NCBI GenBank assembly: GCA_944392135.1
Contig: CALXVQ010000007.1
Span: 22,918-86,917 of the forward strand
Length of the DNA stretch: 64,000 nucleotides
Direction: 5' to 3'
Source: an uncultured Rickettsiales bacterium
Lineage (GTDB): Bacteria; Pseudomonadota; Alphaproteobacteria; Rickettsiales; UBA1997
Every line of letters begins with the position of its first letter. Position 1 is the stretch's first letter. Below the pieces are notes generated by a model. It ran no database searches. It was not told where the DNA came from and was given only the letters and a program-made list of their open reading frames with translations. Shown piece after piece: positions 27,270 through 36,674 of the stretch. Both the position numbers and the translations under genes were made by a program.

Positions 27270-30200
27270 TTATTCAACTTTAATAACTCCATGAGTTTCA
27301 ATAATTCTTTTTTTCTCTATATCAAATACTTGATAACCTTGGCCTAAATCAATTTTTGTTTCCTTACCGCTATCATCTGTGATATGAAAATAAACTTTTG
27401 TAAACTCTTTTGCATTTATATTTTTACTATTATTTAAAATTATTGATAAATCTTTTAAAGGTGATTTATCTTTAATATAAATATTAATTTCATTAATCAT
27501 TTTAGGTGGTTCATTCATTTTTTTGGCAATAAGTGGATCATCTTTATATGAATGTTTTTCGTCTTTCTTTTTAAATTCTCCATTTTCGTTTTTATTCCAT
27601 GGTTTTTTTTCACCATTCCATTCTTTTTTAGGTGGTCTATGTGTAATTTTTTGTAATGAACCAGGTGTAAAATTTTTCATAAAGTCTTGCAATAAATAGA
27701 AATTATTAGCTATTGCTCTAAAACCGCCATCATCTTTTTTAATCATACATTCAAATGCTAGTTGGTGATGTTCTTTATCGTCTATCCAATCTTTGTGTTC
27801 TGTAATTAAATCATTATTAAATAAAGCAATTTCAACTAAACCTTTTGCATCGGATACTTGAATAAATGCATATCTTCCTTTTGCACTTGATTTTATACTT
27901 GTACTTACAACAACGCCGGCCAAATAAACTTTATCGCCATCAATAATTTCTTCTCCGGCTAATTCACTGGAAAATGTAATAGCTCTGCTTTCTAAATCTT
28001 TTTGTAAGGATGAAAGAGGATGGCCATCTAAATAAAAACCAAAAGCTTCAAACTCTTTTTGAAATTTTTCCATACTAACCCAGTCATCAGTTTTTGCTAG
28101 TATAGGTTTTGTATTACTGCTACCAATTAAATCGCCAAAAAGACTCATTTGACTACTTTGCTTTTCTTCTTGAAATGACATACAATATTTACTCAATACC
28201 TCACAAGAATCATGTATTTGTTTTCTATTTTTATGTATGCAATCAAATGTACCAGCCTTTGATAATGCTTCCATTGTCTTTTTATTAATAACTTTTCCAG
28301 TAACTCTTTCTACAAAATCAAATATATTTTTGAAATCACCATTCTTTTTTCTTTCTTCAATAATTTCTTCTGCAACATTTGTACCAACTCCTTTTATACC
28401 AGCAAGTCCATATCTAACAGCAAGTTCTTTATCTTCATGATATTTTTTTACTTTTTTGTCTTTTTCTCCTACAATATCAATTCTTTCAACAGAAAAATAA
28501 ATATTTGATTTATTAATATCAGGCGGAAGAATTTTTATATTATGAGCTTTTATATCCTGAATATAAAAATTAATTTTATCAGTGTCATAAATTTCTATAT
28601 TCATTGATGATATAAGAAATTCAACAGGAAAATAATGTTTTAAATATGCTGTTTGATAACTAATAACTGAATATGCTGCTGCATGAGCTTTATTAAAACC
28701 ATAACTTGCAAATTTTGCTAGTAAATCAAAAATTTCATTAGCTTTTTCTGCACTAATATTACTTGTTTTTCCACAACCTTCAACAAAGACACCTCTTTGT
28801 TTATCCATTTCTTCTTTAATTTTTTTACCCATAGCTCTTCTTAATAAATCAGCACCACCAAGAGTATAACCAGCAAGAGCTTTTGCAATATTCATAACTT
28901 GTTCTTGGTATATTATAATACCATATGTATCTTTTAAAATATCTTCCATTTTAGGGTGTAAATACTCAACCTTTTCTAATCCATGTTTTCTTTTGATATA
29001 TGTAGGTATACTATCCATAGGACCAGGACGATATAAAGACACCAAAGCAACAATATCTTCAATATTATCAGGTTTTATTTGTTTAAGCATTGATCTCATA
29101 CCAGAAGATTCTACTTGAAAAACACCTATTGAATCACCTTCAACTAACATATCATAGACTTCTTTATCATCAAGTGGTATATTATCAATATCAATTTCAA
29201 TATTTCTGTCTTTAATGTAGGTTAGGGCATCTTTTATAATTGTGAGTGTTTTTAGACCTAAAAAGTCAAATTTAACAAGTCCAGCTTGTTCTGCATATTT
29301 CATTGTATATTGAATAACAGGCATAGGTGATTCACCATCGGAATATAAAGCACATATTTGTTGTAGTGGTTTATCACCAATAACAACACCAGCTGCATGC
29401 ATTGATGAATGTCTATTAAGTCCTTCTAAATCTAATGCAATAGAAATAAGTTCTCCTATTTGTGGGTCTGCTTGCTGTTGCATTTTTAAATCAGGGTCTT
29501 GTTCTAGTGCTTCTTCAAGACTTAGATTTTGCGGAATCATTTTACTGATTTTATCAACCTCATTATATGACATTTGCAAAACTCTTCCTACATCTTTAAT
29601 AACAGCTCTTGATTGTAATTTTCCAAAAGTAATTATTTGTGCTACCATGTCATAGCCATATTTTTCTTGAACGTATTTGATTGAACGTTCCCTTCCTCTC
29701 TGACAGAAATCAACGTCAAAATCAGGCATTGAAACCCTTTCTGGATTTAAGAATCTTTCAAAGAATAATTTAAATCTAATAGGATCAAGATCGGTAATTT
29801 TCATCGCCCAAGCAACAACAGAACCAGCACCAGAACCTCTACCAGGGCCAATTGGTACATCGTGTGTTTTACTCCAATTAATAAAATCAGCAACTATTAA
29901 GAAATAACCCGGAAAGTCCATTTCTGTAATAACCTTCATCTCATATTCTAATTGATCAAAATATTCTTTGTGTATTTTTTTCTTTTCTTCTTCATCTGTT
30001 ATATGCTCATTAATGTATTTTTGTTCTAGTCTTTTTTCAAGTCCTTCAATGCTAAGTTTTCTCATATAACCAGCTTCTGTCATACCTTCTGGTAATTGAA
30101 AGTGCGGTAATGTAGGTTTTCGTTTATATGCCATTGTGTGTATTCTTTTTGCAATATTTATTGTATTTTCAATAGCTTCTGGAATATCAGCAAAAAGTTC

Positions 30201-30968
30201 AATCATTTCTTCTTGTGTTTTAAAATAATGTTCCGGAGTTTGTCTTTTTCTGTTTGTTTCTGTAATATATCGTCCTTCTCCAATGCACGATAAAACATCT
30301 TGCGCTTTAAACATTTCTTTTACTAAAAAATGACAATCATTTGTAGCAACTAATGGTATATTATGTTTGTAAGCTAATTCTATAAAATCTTTTTCTGTAT
30401 CAATTTCATCTTTTAGGCCATGTCGTAAAAGTTCAATATATAATCTATCACCAAATATTTCTTTTAATTCAAGTAATGCTTCTTCTGCTTTATCTTTTTG
30501 ATTTCTTAATAATAACTTTCCAATCAAACCTTCGCAACCACCAGTAAGACAAATAATACCTTCACCTTTCTTTTTTAGCCATTCAAAATCAATATGTGGA
30601 GTAATACCAGGTTGTCTTTGCAAAAAATTCTCACTAGCTAAATTAACTAAATTATAATAACCTTCATCAGTTTGTGCTAATAAGACTATTTTTGAAAAAT
30701 TATTTTCTCTTTCTTGTGTTGTTTCAGCTTTATCGAAAAATTTACTAGCTTCCATTAATAATTCTGAACCAATAATTGGTTGTATACCTTCTTTTGATGC
30801 TGCTAATGAATATTCTAATGCCCCAAACATATTTCCACTATCGGTAATAGCGACAGCGGGCATATTTAATTCTTTTGCTGTTGCAATCATCTTTTTTAAT
30901 TTAATTGCCCCAAGACATAAAGAATATTCAGTATGATTTCTTAAATGTACAAATCGTGGTTCAGTCAT
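27270..30968 (-). CDS. dnaE: DNA polymerase III alpha subunit
   Basis: Replicative polymerase of 1232 residues. An N-terminal PHP domain (FVHLRNHTEYSL..GA...) precedes the Pol III palm with the catalytic PDFDVDFCQRGRE and the GRGSGAGSVVAW finger motif. Then come the beta-binding region, helix-hairpin-helix and OB domain (VYLAGVVVSTSIKSSAKGRYAFI). A Lys/Glu/Asn-rich insert of ~60 residues follows the OB domain, before a short C-terminal domain. No intein is visible. It is the head of the operon with prfB and terL. Confidence 0.97.
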   Translation of the reverse strand: MTEPRFVHLRNHTEYSLCLGAIKLKKMIATAKELNMPAVAITDSGNMFGALEYSLAASKEGIQPIIGSELLMEASKFFDKAETTQERENNFSKIVLLAQTDEGYYNLVNLASENFLQRQPGITPHIDFEWLKKKGEGIICLTGGCEGLIGKLLLRNQKDKAEEALLELKEIFGDRLYIELLRHGLKDEIDTEKDFIELAYKHNIPLVATNDCHFLVKEMFKAQDVLSCIGEGRYITETNRKRQTPEHYFKTQEEMIELFADIPEAIENTINIAKRIHTMAYKRKPTLPHFQLPEGMTEAGYMRKLSIEGLEKRLEQKYINEHITDEEEKKKIHKEYFDQLEYEMKVITEMDFPGYFLIVADFINWSKTHDVPIGPGRGSGAGSVVAWAMKITDLDPIRFKLFFERFLNPERVSMPDFDVDFCQRGRERSIKYVQEKYGYDMVAQIITFGKLQSRAVIKDVGRVLQMSYNEVDKISKMIPQNLSLEEALEQDPDLKMQQQADPQIGELISIALDLEGLNRHSSMHAAGVVIGDKPLQQICALYSDGESPMPVIQYTMKYAEQAGLVKFDFLGLKTLTIIKDALTYIKDRNIEIDIDNIPLDDKEVYDMLVEGDSIGVFQVESSGMRSMLKQIKPDNIEDIVALVSLYRPGPMDSIPTYIKRKHGLEKVEYLHPKMEDILKDTYGIIIYQEQVMNIAKALAGYTLGGADLLRRAMGKKIKEEMDKQRGVFVEGCGKTSNISAEKANEIFDLLAKFASYGFNKAHAAAYSVISYQTAYLKHYFPVEFLISSMNIEIYDTDKINFYIQDIKAHNIKILPPDINKSNIYFSVERIDIVGEKDKKVKKYHEDKELAVRYGLAGIKGVGTNVAEEIIEERKKNGDFKNIFDFVERVTGKVINKKTMEALSKAGTFDCIHKNRKQIHDSCEVLSKYCMSFQEEKQSSQMSLFGDLIGSSNTKPILAKTDDWVSMEKFQKEFEAFGFYLDGHPLSSLQKDLESRAITFSSELAGEEIIDGDKVYLAGVVVSTSIKSSAKGRYAFIQVSDAKGLVEIALFNNDLITEHKDWIDDKEHHQLAFECMIKKDDGGFRAIANNFYLLQDFMKNFTPGSLQKITHRPPKKEWNGEKKPWNKNENGEFKKKDEKHSYKDDPLIAKKMNEPPKMINEINIYIKDKSPLKDLSIILNNSKNINAKEFTKVYFHITDDSGKETKIDLGQGYQVFDIEKKRIIETHGVIKVE

Positions 30969-31037
30969 AAAAAAATAATAATACTTACATTTTTATTATA
31001 TAAAATTACTATTTATATTTTCAAGATTTTAAGAAAA

Positions 31038-31853
31038 TTATTTTAAAATTGACATCAAGCCATCTTTATATGTTGGATGACATATTAGCCATATATTCTT
31101 TGCTTTAAAATTTTCTCTAAATAAATTAAAATCTAATTTTGATAATATTTCACCATTTTCTATATTATAGATTTTAAGTCCCATTGCATTAGCTATTGGA
31201 AGACTTGTATATATGTCCCACATTGAAATATTATTTTTCAAAAAACAACCTTGCGAAACATTATTAAAAACATCAAAGGCATAAATATATGCAGAATAAC
31301 CATCTATAAAAGTAAATTTATAGTCTTTTATATAATCTTTTGCATGTTTTACAGGAAAATATATTAATGAATGACTATTTAATTCTTTTTTATTAAAAAA
31401 TATTGGTAATTTTATTTCTTTTCTAGTAAAAGCATCTTTAATCAAATAAACATTATTATTGTCATTATAAATAATTTGTTTAGTTGATGGTAAATAAATA
31501 ATTCCAAATATAGGTTGTGATTTTTTATATAAACTTATGGCAATAGCAAACAAATTAGAACCATGAAAATATGTTTTTGTACCATCTATTGGATCTATAA
31601 TCCATGTATATTCGTAATTATTTACTTTTTCTTTAACATTTTTTTCTTTTAAAGCCGTTTCTTCATCTAAAATATAATGATTTTCGAAATGTGAATTAAT
31701 TAGTTTTTTAAATCTTTTACTAATTGCTAAATCAGTCTCTGTAACAATAGAACCATCAACCTTATTATATCCAGTAATTAAAGATTGATTTTTTAAAGCT
31801 AGCTTACCAGCTTTTTTTAAGAATGGTAATATAATATCTATATATTCAGTCAT
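31038..31853 (-). CDS. Inositol monophosphatase-family phosphatase
   Basis: A Mg-dependent phosphatase of 271 residues. Family motifs are DGSIVTETD (metal-binding loop), ILDEET with the conserved Glu, WIIDPIDGTKTYFHG, and the terminal SMWDIYTSLPIANAMG, where alanine-rich WD..A..L sequences are usual. Substrates in the family include inositol phosphate, PAP (CysQ), histidinol phosphate and fructose bisphosphate. The sequence does not decide between them. It overlaps the gmk stop by one base (TAATG), so it is translationally coupled. Confidence 0.85.
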   Translation of the reverse strand: MTEYIDIILPFLKKAGKLALKNQSLITGYNKVDGSIVTETDLAISKRFKKLINSHFENHYILDEETALKEKNVKEKVNNYEYTWIIDPIDGTKTYFHGSNLFAIAISLYKKSQPIFGIIYLPSTKQIIYNDNNNVYLIKDAFTRKEIKLPIFFNKKELNSHSLIYFPVKHAKDYIKDYKFTFIDGYSAYIYAFDVFNNVSQGCFLKNNISMWDIYTSLPIANAMGLKIYNIENGEILSKLDFNLFRENFKAKNIWLICHPTYKDGLMSILK

Positions 31854-32482
31854 TATTCTTCAAGTAATTTATTAACATAAGAATCTAATTGTTCTTTTTT
31901 AACATTTGCAATTCTTTTTGCATCAATTAAAGCAACTAATTCTTCAAAAGCTAGTTCAACACTATCGTTTATAATAACATGATCATATTCATTATAATGA
32001 GTAATTGTATTTTTAGCATCAGCCATTCTTTTTTCAATAACTTCTTCACTATCAGTTCCTCTACCAACTAATCTATCTTTTAACTCTGTAATAGAAGGTG
32101 GCAATAAAAAAATACTAATAATTTTTTTCTTATCGGTAATTTGTTTTGAAACAGATAAGTTTCCTTGCCAGTCAATATCTAAAAGAACATCATTTCCACC
32201 ATCAAACTTTTCTTGTATTTGACTTTTAAGTGTTCCATATGACTTTCCATAAACACCAGCATATTCTAAAAATTCATTATTTTCAACTTTTTTGTCAAAC
32301 TCTTCTTGTGTTAAAAAATAATAATGGAAGCCATCAATTTCGCCTTCTCGTGGTGCTCTTGTTGTAGCGGATGTTGATAATTTAATATTACTATATTTTT
32401 CTAATAACATTTTTGCTAATGTTGACTTTCCAGTTCCGGAAGGGGATGATAATACAATTACAAAGTGCTCATATGGCAGCAT
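31853..32482 (-). CDS. gmk: Guanylate kinase
   Basis: Phosphorylates GMP to GDP. The 209-residue protein has P-loop SSPSGTGKSTLAK near residue 12, the GMP-binding TRAPREGEIDGFHYYF region and EYAGVYGKSYGT. DVLLDIDWQG provides the Walker B-type residues. ERMADAKNTITHYNEYDHVIIND is the usual C-terminal signature. It is coupled to the downstream IMPase-family gene. Confidence 0.97.
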   Translation of the reverse strand: MLPYEHFVIVLSSPSGTGKSTLAKMLLEKYSNIKLSTSATTRAPREGEIDGFHYYFLTQEEFDKKVENNEFLEYAGVYGKSYGTLKSQIQEKFDGGNDVLLDIDWQGNLSVSKQITDKKKIISIFLLPPSITELKDRLVGRGTDSEEVIEKRMADAKNTITHYNEYDHVIINDSVELAFEELVALIDAKRIANVKKEQLDSYVNKLLEE

Positions 32483-32550
32483 ATATTTCCTTTATATTTT
32501 ATTAAAACAATCTATAAAATAATAAATAATAATAAATTAAAATCAAGACT

Positions 32551-33540
32551 TTATATTACACCAGCTCTTAAACAATCTTGTATATGAATTAAACCAATAA
32601 CTTTTTTAATATTTTCAACTTCCTCAACTACTAAAAGAACTTGAATATAATTATTATTTTCACCAACACCTCTTTTCATCATTTTTACAGCATCTAATGC
32701 AAAAGCATCTTTATTTATTGTAATTGGATTAGGTGTCATTATATCTACAATTTTTTTACTCATTAAGTCTTTGTATTGTATAATTTTTCTTTTAAAATCA
32801 CCATCTGTAATTATACCTACTAAACTATTATTTTTATCAAGTACAGCAACACAACCTAATGGTTTTTCAATCATAATATTTATAACTTTTTCAATAGAAT
32901 CATCTTCGTGAGCCAATGGTAATTCATCACCTTTATGCATCAATTCTTTAACTTTTAATAAAGTAGAACCCAATTTTCCACCTGGATGAAAAACTTTAAA
33001 ATTGTCTTTATTAAAATGTTTTGCATTAATTAATGCAGTTGCAACAGCATCCAAATAAGCTAATATCATTATTTCAGATGTTGTTGGTGAATCAACAATA
33101 TTGGTTTGTTCTATATTTTCTAAAACAACAGCGATATTTGCAGCTTGTGCTAAAAATGAATTAGGATTTCTTGTAATTCCAATTAAGGTAATATCAAATC
33201 TTTTGCAATATGCAATAATATCATTTAGTTCTTTTGTAGAACCAGAATTGGATAATAAAATAACAGTATCTTTTTCTGTAATCATACCTAAATCTCCATG
33301 ACTTGCTTCATCAGCATGTACAAATAGGGCGGGGGTACCAGTTGAAGAAAAAGTAGCTGCAACTCTCCTTGCAAGATAACCGGGTTTACCAACTCCACTT
33401 AATATTATTCTACCTTTTGTATTTAATATAGTTTTTACAACTTTTTCAAATGTGGAATTAATAGAATTTTCAAGTACGGATGTAAGGCCTTTTATTTCTA
33501 CACTTAAAGAATGCTTTCCATCTTCAATATATTTTGACAC
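32551..33540 (-). CDS. kdsD: Arabinose-5-phosphate isomerase (KpsF/GutQ family)
   Basis: Interconverts ribulose-5-P and arabinose-5-P, the first step to KDO for LPS. It has a SIS domain (about residues 35-170; ATFSSTGTPALFVHADEASHGDLGMI, LLSNSGSTKEL) and a CBS pair (about 205-329). The motif usually GxGKSG reads GVGKPG here, a Ser-to-Pro change beside the conserved Lys. Length (329) is normal. It implies KDO-containing LPS, which Anaplasmataceae lack. It lies about 70 nt before gmk on the same strand. Confidence 0.94.
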   Translation of the reverse strand: MSKYIEDGKHSLSVEIKGLTSVLENSINSTFEKVVKTILNTKGRIILSGVGKPGYLARRVAATFSSTGTPALFVHADEASHGDLGMITEKDTVILLSNSGSTKELNDIIAYCKRFDITLIGITRNPNSFLAQAANIAVVLENIEQTNIVDSPTTSEIMILAYLDAVATALINAKHFNKDNFKVFHPGGKLGSTLLKVKELMHKGDELPLAHEDDSIEKVINIMIEKPLGCVAVLDKNNSLVGIITDGDFKRKIIQYKDLMSKKIVDIMTPNPITINKDAFALDAVKMMKRGVGENNNYIQVLLVVEEVENIKKVIGLIHIQDCLRAGVI

Positions 33541-33677
33541 TATATATAAAATTATTTTTACCTATTGGTATTTTTAAAGTTTTTTTTTAAAAAAACAATA
33601 GTGTATTAAATAATTATTGAAAAATAATTTTTATTGTTTTATGGTATGTAATGATGTTAATGTTAATAATTGATAAT

Positions 33678-34385
33678 ATGATAAATACTAATAAAAAAGG
33701 TTTCTCTTTGATAGAATTATCTATCGTTTTAATTATTATTGGTCTTTTAGTTGCTGGTATCACTGGTGGTGCTAGTTTAATTAAAAGTGCTGAATTAAGA
33801 GCTGTTATGACAGATATTAGAAATTACCAAACCGCTGTTAATGCTTATTACACATCCAGAGGTGAACTTCCTGGTACAAGTGGTTCTTCCGAAATGAATT
33901 TTGCTAATTCTTGTTTAGCTTGGGCACAAATGGTTAATGAGGGTATAGTTGATGCTAATTTAGGTTCATTCACTACAATTAGTGGTACAAAACAATACAC
34001 ATGTAATCCTAGCACAATAACTTCAGTTACTGCAGACAACTCAATTGGTTCAAAAATGAAAGGTGGTTATTATGCATTAGGTTATAATAGCGAAATGTTA
34101 TCCAATGTTATTTTCTTAGTTGGTAGTGGCGAAACAGTAGGTAATATGGCAACTGCAACAGCAGGTACTGCAGCAAAATTAACCGAAACAGTTGTTTCTA
34201 GAAAAGATGCTAAATTCTTAGATGACAAAATGGATAATGGTATTTCTAATTCTGGAAAAATATATGGATTTTCAGGACCTGTTGTTGGTGAAGCATCAGA
34301 AGGTTGTGTTTATAACAATTCATCTACAACTCTTGAAAATGAAACAGTTAGAGATTGTGGTATAGCAGTATCTATTGGTTTATAG
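33678..34385 (+). CDS. Type IV prepilin-like protein 4 (shorter pilin)
   Basis: A pilin-like protein of 235 residues from the ATG at 33678, which gives a seven-residue leader before G|FSLIELSIVLIIIGLLVAGI. Upstream in-frame ATGs at 33651, 33654 and 33660 would only lengthen the leader. The leader, +5 Glu and hydrophobic helix are canonical. The globular part is rich in Gly, Ser, Thr and Asn, has four cysteines (SCLAW, YTC, GCVY, RDCG), and is unlike the 21.5-24.7 kb trio. Codons look more regular (higher expression?). A strong terminator follows, then two DsbA-like genes. Confidence 0.88.
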   Translation: MINTNKKGFSLIELSIVLIIIGLLVAGITGGASLIKSAELRAVMTDIRNYQTAVNAYYTSRGELPGTSGSSEMNFANSCLAWAQMVNEGIVDANLGSFTTISGTKQYTCNPSTITSVTADNSIGSKMKGGYYALGYNSEMLSNVIFLVGSGETVGNMATATAGTAAKLTETVVSRKDAKFLDDKMDNGISNSGKIYGFSGPVVGEASEGCVYNNSSTTLENETVRDCGIAVSIGL

Positions 34386-34409
34386 TTTAGATTACTATTT
34401 ATATAAAAG

Positions 34410-34436
34410 TCCTTTATATTTTTATAATATAAGGGA
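34410..34436 (+). terminator. Terminator of the pilin gene
   Basis: TCCTTTATATT (34410-34420) pairs with AATATAAGGGA (34426-34436) over 11 bp (one G-U) with a 5-nt loop, followed by TTTTTTAT. Confidence 0.8.
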
Positions 34437-34475
34437 TTTTTTATTGAAATTTTATTTTTCTTATTTATATTCTAT

Positions 34476-35282
34476 ATGTATAAAAAAATTTATAATTATA
34501 TGTTTAAAATTTTTAAGAAAAGTATTAAATATTTACTTTGTTTATCTATATTATTAATAATTGGATTATATATTCAACATAATACTCAAAGCATTTTTGT
34601 TATTAATGATATTACTAAAAATACTATAATTATAAATAATAATAAAATATATGGTGAAGTAAAAACAAATATTGCTAGTGTACCAAAATTACCATCTTTA
34701 CAAAGAAAAGAAAGAAAAAATAAAAATAAAGAAGATAATACAAAAGAACAAGAAATAATTACAACAGATGATTATTTTTTTGGATCAAGCAATGCCCCAA
34801 TTACAATAGTTGAATATTCAAGTTATAATTGTCCACATTGTTTAAGTCTGCATAACAATACAATGGCTAACATTAAAGTGGATTATATTGATACAAATAA
34901 AGTAAAATATATTAAAAGAATATTTATTCAAAAAAATTCAATGCTTGGTGTATTATTACCTTATTGTGTAAAACCGGAAAATAGATATAATTTAGTTGAA
35001 GATTTGTATAAAAATGTTGATATATGGTTAGATTCCAAAAATCAAAAAGAAGAACTTAAAAAAATAGCACTTAAAAATGGTTTTACAGAAGAACAATTTA
35101 ATTCTTGTATTAAAAATGCAAAACTTGCTAATAAAATAATAAAAAAACAACAAGAATATGCTAGAAAATTTAAAATATTTTCAACACCAACCTTATTTAT
35201 TAACGATAAAAGAATAACTGGTAGTACATCATATAATAATATTAAAAAAATAATAGAGGAAGAACTTGCTAGAAATAATTAA
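34476..35282 (+). CDS. DsbA-family thiol oxidoreductase
   Basis: A 268-residue membrane-anchored envelope protein. It has a basic head, one hydrophobic segment at about residues 17-33 and a charged, probably flexible linker (to about 100). The DsbA-like thioredoxin fold has active site CPHC (119-122) and cis-Pro STPTLFIND. It matches the alphaproteobacterial DsbA/ScsC/BdbD-like group that oxidises or isomerises exported protein disulphides. An alternative start at 34500 removes eight residues. The next gene overlaps it by 17 nt, so the two are coupled. It lies directly after a Cys-containing pilin gene. Confidence 0.88.
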   Translation: MYKKIYNYMFKIFKKSIKYLLCLSILLIIGLYIQHNTQSIFVINDITKNTIIINNNKIYGEVKTNIASVPKLPSLQRKERKNKNKEDNTKEQEIITTDDYFFGSSNAPITIVEYSSYNCPHCLSLHNNTMANIKVDYIDTNKVKYIKRIFIQKNSMLGVLLPYCVKPENRYNLVEDLYKNVDIWLDSKNQKEELKKIALKNGFTEEQFNSCIKNAKLANKIIKKQQEYARKFKIFSTPTLFINDKRITGSTSYNNIKKIIEEELARNN

Positions 35283-35982
35283 AGAATACATATGGCCTAA
35301 ACTTAAAATTATATTAGTTTTTATAGTTTTAGGAGTTTTTTTATATTTTTATATTGGTTTTAGAAAAGATAACTGGAAACAATATAATGACAAAATACAA
35401 TTTCAGAAAGATTTTGAAAAGCAAGCAGTAGCACAAATCAATAATATAGATAAAGATAAAAATATTCTTGGCTATGACGATGCTAAAATTACAATTATTG
35501 AATATATAAATGTTATGTGTCCTTACTCTTTAAAGTTTCATAGAAGAAGTTATAATAAAATTTTAGAAGATTTTGTTGAGACTCATAAAGCAAAATATGT
35601 TATTAGAGTTGCATTAGCGAGTGAACAATCAAAAATTATGGCTAGAATCTTCAATTGTATTAATGATAATAATATAGCTTATGAATTTTTAAATAACTGT
35701 ATGTTATATTATTCAGAATGGGTTGGATTAAAAAATGATAGTCAAGAGGAAGCTTTAAGAAAAATAGCTGATTTTAGTGGTGTAGAAGATGAAGAATTTT
35801 ATTTATGTTATAATAACACAGAACTAGATGCAACTTTGCAATCGAAGGAACAAAATGAAATGAAATACTTTATGTATTTATCAACTCCTATGGTTGTAAT
35901 AAATGAAGACATACTTAGTGGAAATATAGAATATAATAAACTAAAACGAATTGCTAATAAAGAATATAGAAAAGCTAAATAA
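35266..35982 (+). CDS. DsbA-like protein with a CPYS active site
   Basis: A 238-residue paralogue of the preceding gene, with an N-terminal membrane segment (about 11-30) and a DsbA-like domain. The active site reads CPYS (85-88): the second cysteine is serine. The cis-Pro loop STPMVVINE is kept. It starts at TTG (35266), supported by AGGA five nt upstream and by overlap with the previous gene; no nearer ATG preserves the membrane segment. A monothiol protein of this kind could act as a chaperone, an isomerase-like partner or a mixed-disulphide trap. Its stop abuts the convergent pth stop. Confidence 0.83.
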   Translation: MLEIIKEYIWPKLKIILVFIVLGVFLYFYIGFRKDNWKQYNDKIQFQKDFEKQAVAQINNIDKDKNILGYDDAKITIIEYINVMCPYSLKFHRRSYNKILEDFVETHKAKYVIRVALASEQSKIMARIFNCINDNNIAYEFLNNCMLYYSEWVGLKNDSQEEALRKIADFSGVEDEEFYLCYNNTELDATLQSKEQNEMKYFMYLSTPMVVINEDILSGNIEYNKLKRIANKEYRKAK

Positions 35983-36543
35983 TTAAGCCTTTTTTAAAAC
36001 ATTAGTTAAAAATAAATCTCTATTATTAAGCATTAAGTTAGCATTGTTGACAATTCTATCACAAATATTTTCTAATTTTACTCTTTCATCTTCTGTAAAT
36101 TTATTTAATACAAAATTTATTACATCGTTATTATATTTTGGTCTACCTATACCAATTCTAATTCTATGATAGTCTTTACCAATCATTTCATCTATACTTT
36201 TAATACCATTATGTCCAGCAGAACCACCACCAGTTTTAAATTTCATTTTACCTAATTCTAAATCCATATCATCTTGAAATACATAAATATTTTCCAATGG
36301 TATTTTATAAAAATTTGCAACTTCGGAAACAGCAATACCAGATTTATTCATATATGTTTGTGGTTTGATTAAAATAATTTTTGTACCATTTATAAAACCA
36401 GTAAAAATTTCAGAATGAAACTTTTTGGTATCATATAATAAATTATATTCTCTAATCATTTTGTCAGCAACCAAAAATCCAACATTATGCCTTGTGTTGT
36501 CATATTCAGTACCAATATTTCCTAAACCAACTAATAAAATCAT
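35983..36543 (-). CDS. pth: Peptidyl-tRNA hydrolase
   Basis: Releases tRNA from peptidyl-tRNAs dropped by ribosomes. The start is placed at the ATG at 36543 (MILLVGLGNIG), because the family begins there; an in-frame upstream start at 36606 would add 21 residues with no family match. The conserved His is in DNTRHNVGF, the catalytic Asp in YVFQDDMDLELG, and GGGSAGHNGIKSI is present. The length is about 186 residues. It lies downstream of pgk on the same strand, separated by the pgk terminator. Confidence 0.95.
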   Translation of the reverse strand: MILLVGLGNIGTEYDNTRHNVGFLVADKMIREYNLLYDTKKFHSEIFTGFINGTKIILIKPQTYMNKSGIAVSEVANFYKIPLENIYVFQDDMDLELGKMKFKTGGGSAGHNGIKSIDEMIGKDYHRIRIGIGRPKYNNDVINFVLNKFTEDERVKLENICDRIVNNANLMLNNRDLFLTNVLKKA

Positions 36544-36625
36544 ATTATATATTTTATAAACAATACCTGTATTTTTAAAAAAAGAAAAAAATAAGTCAAT
36601 AATCAAATAATATTTATATACAAAA

Positions 36626-36654
36626 ACACTACAAGAATTAACATCTTGTAGTGT
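36626..36654 (-). terminator. Terminator of pgk
   Basis: Arms 36626-36636 and 36644-36654 form an 11-bp perfect stem (ACACTACAAGA / TCTTGTAGTGT). On the minus strand it is followed by TTTTGTATA, about 20 nt after the pgk stop. Confidence 0.82.
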
Positions 36655-36674
36655 TGTAAATATAAAAAATTATA

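Noticed and set aside
36544..36606. 21-residue N-terminal extension of pth
   Set aside because: Pth proteins begin at the LLVGLGN strand; the extension is hydrophobic and unmatched.
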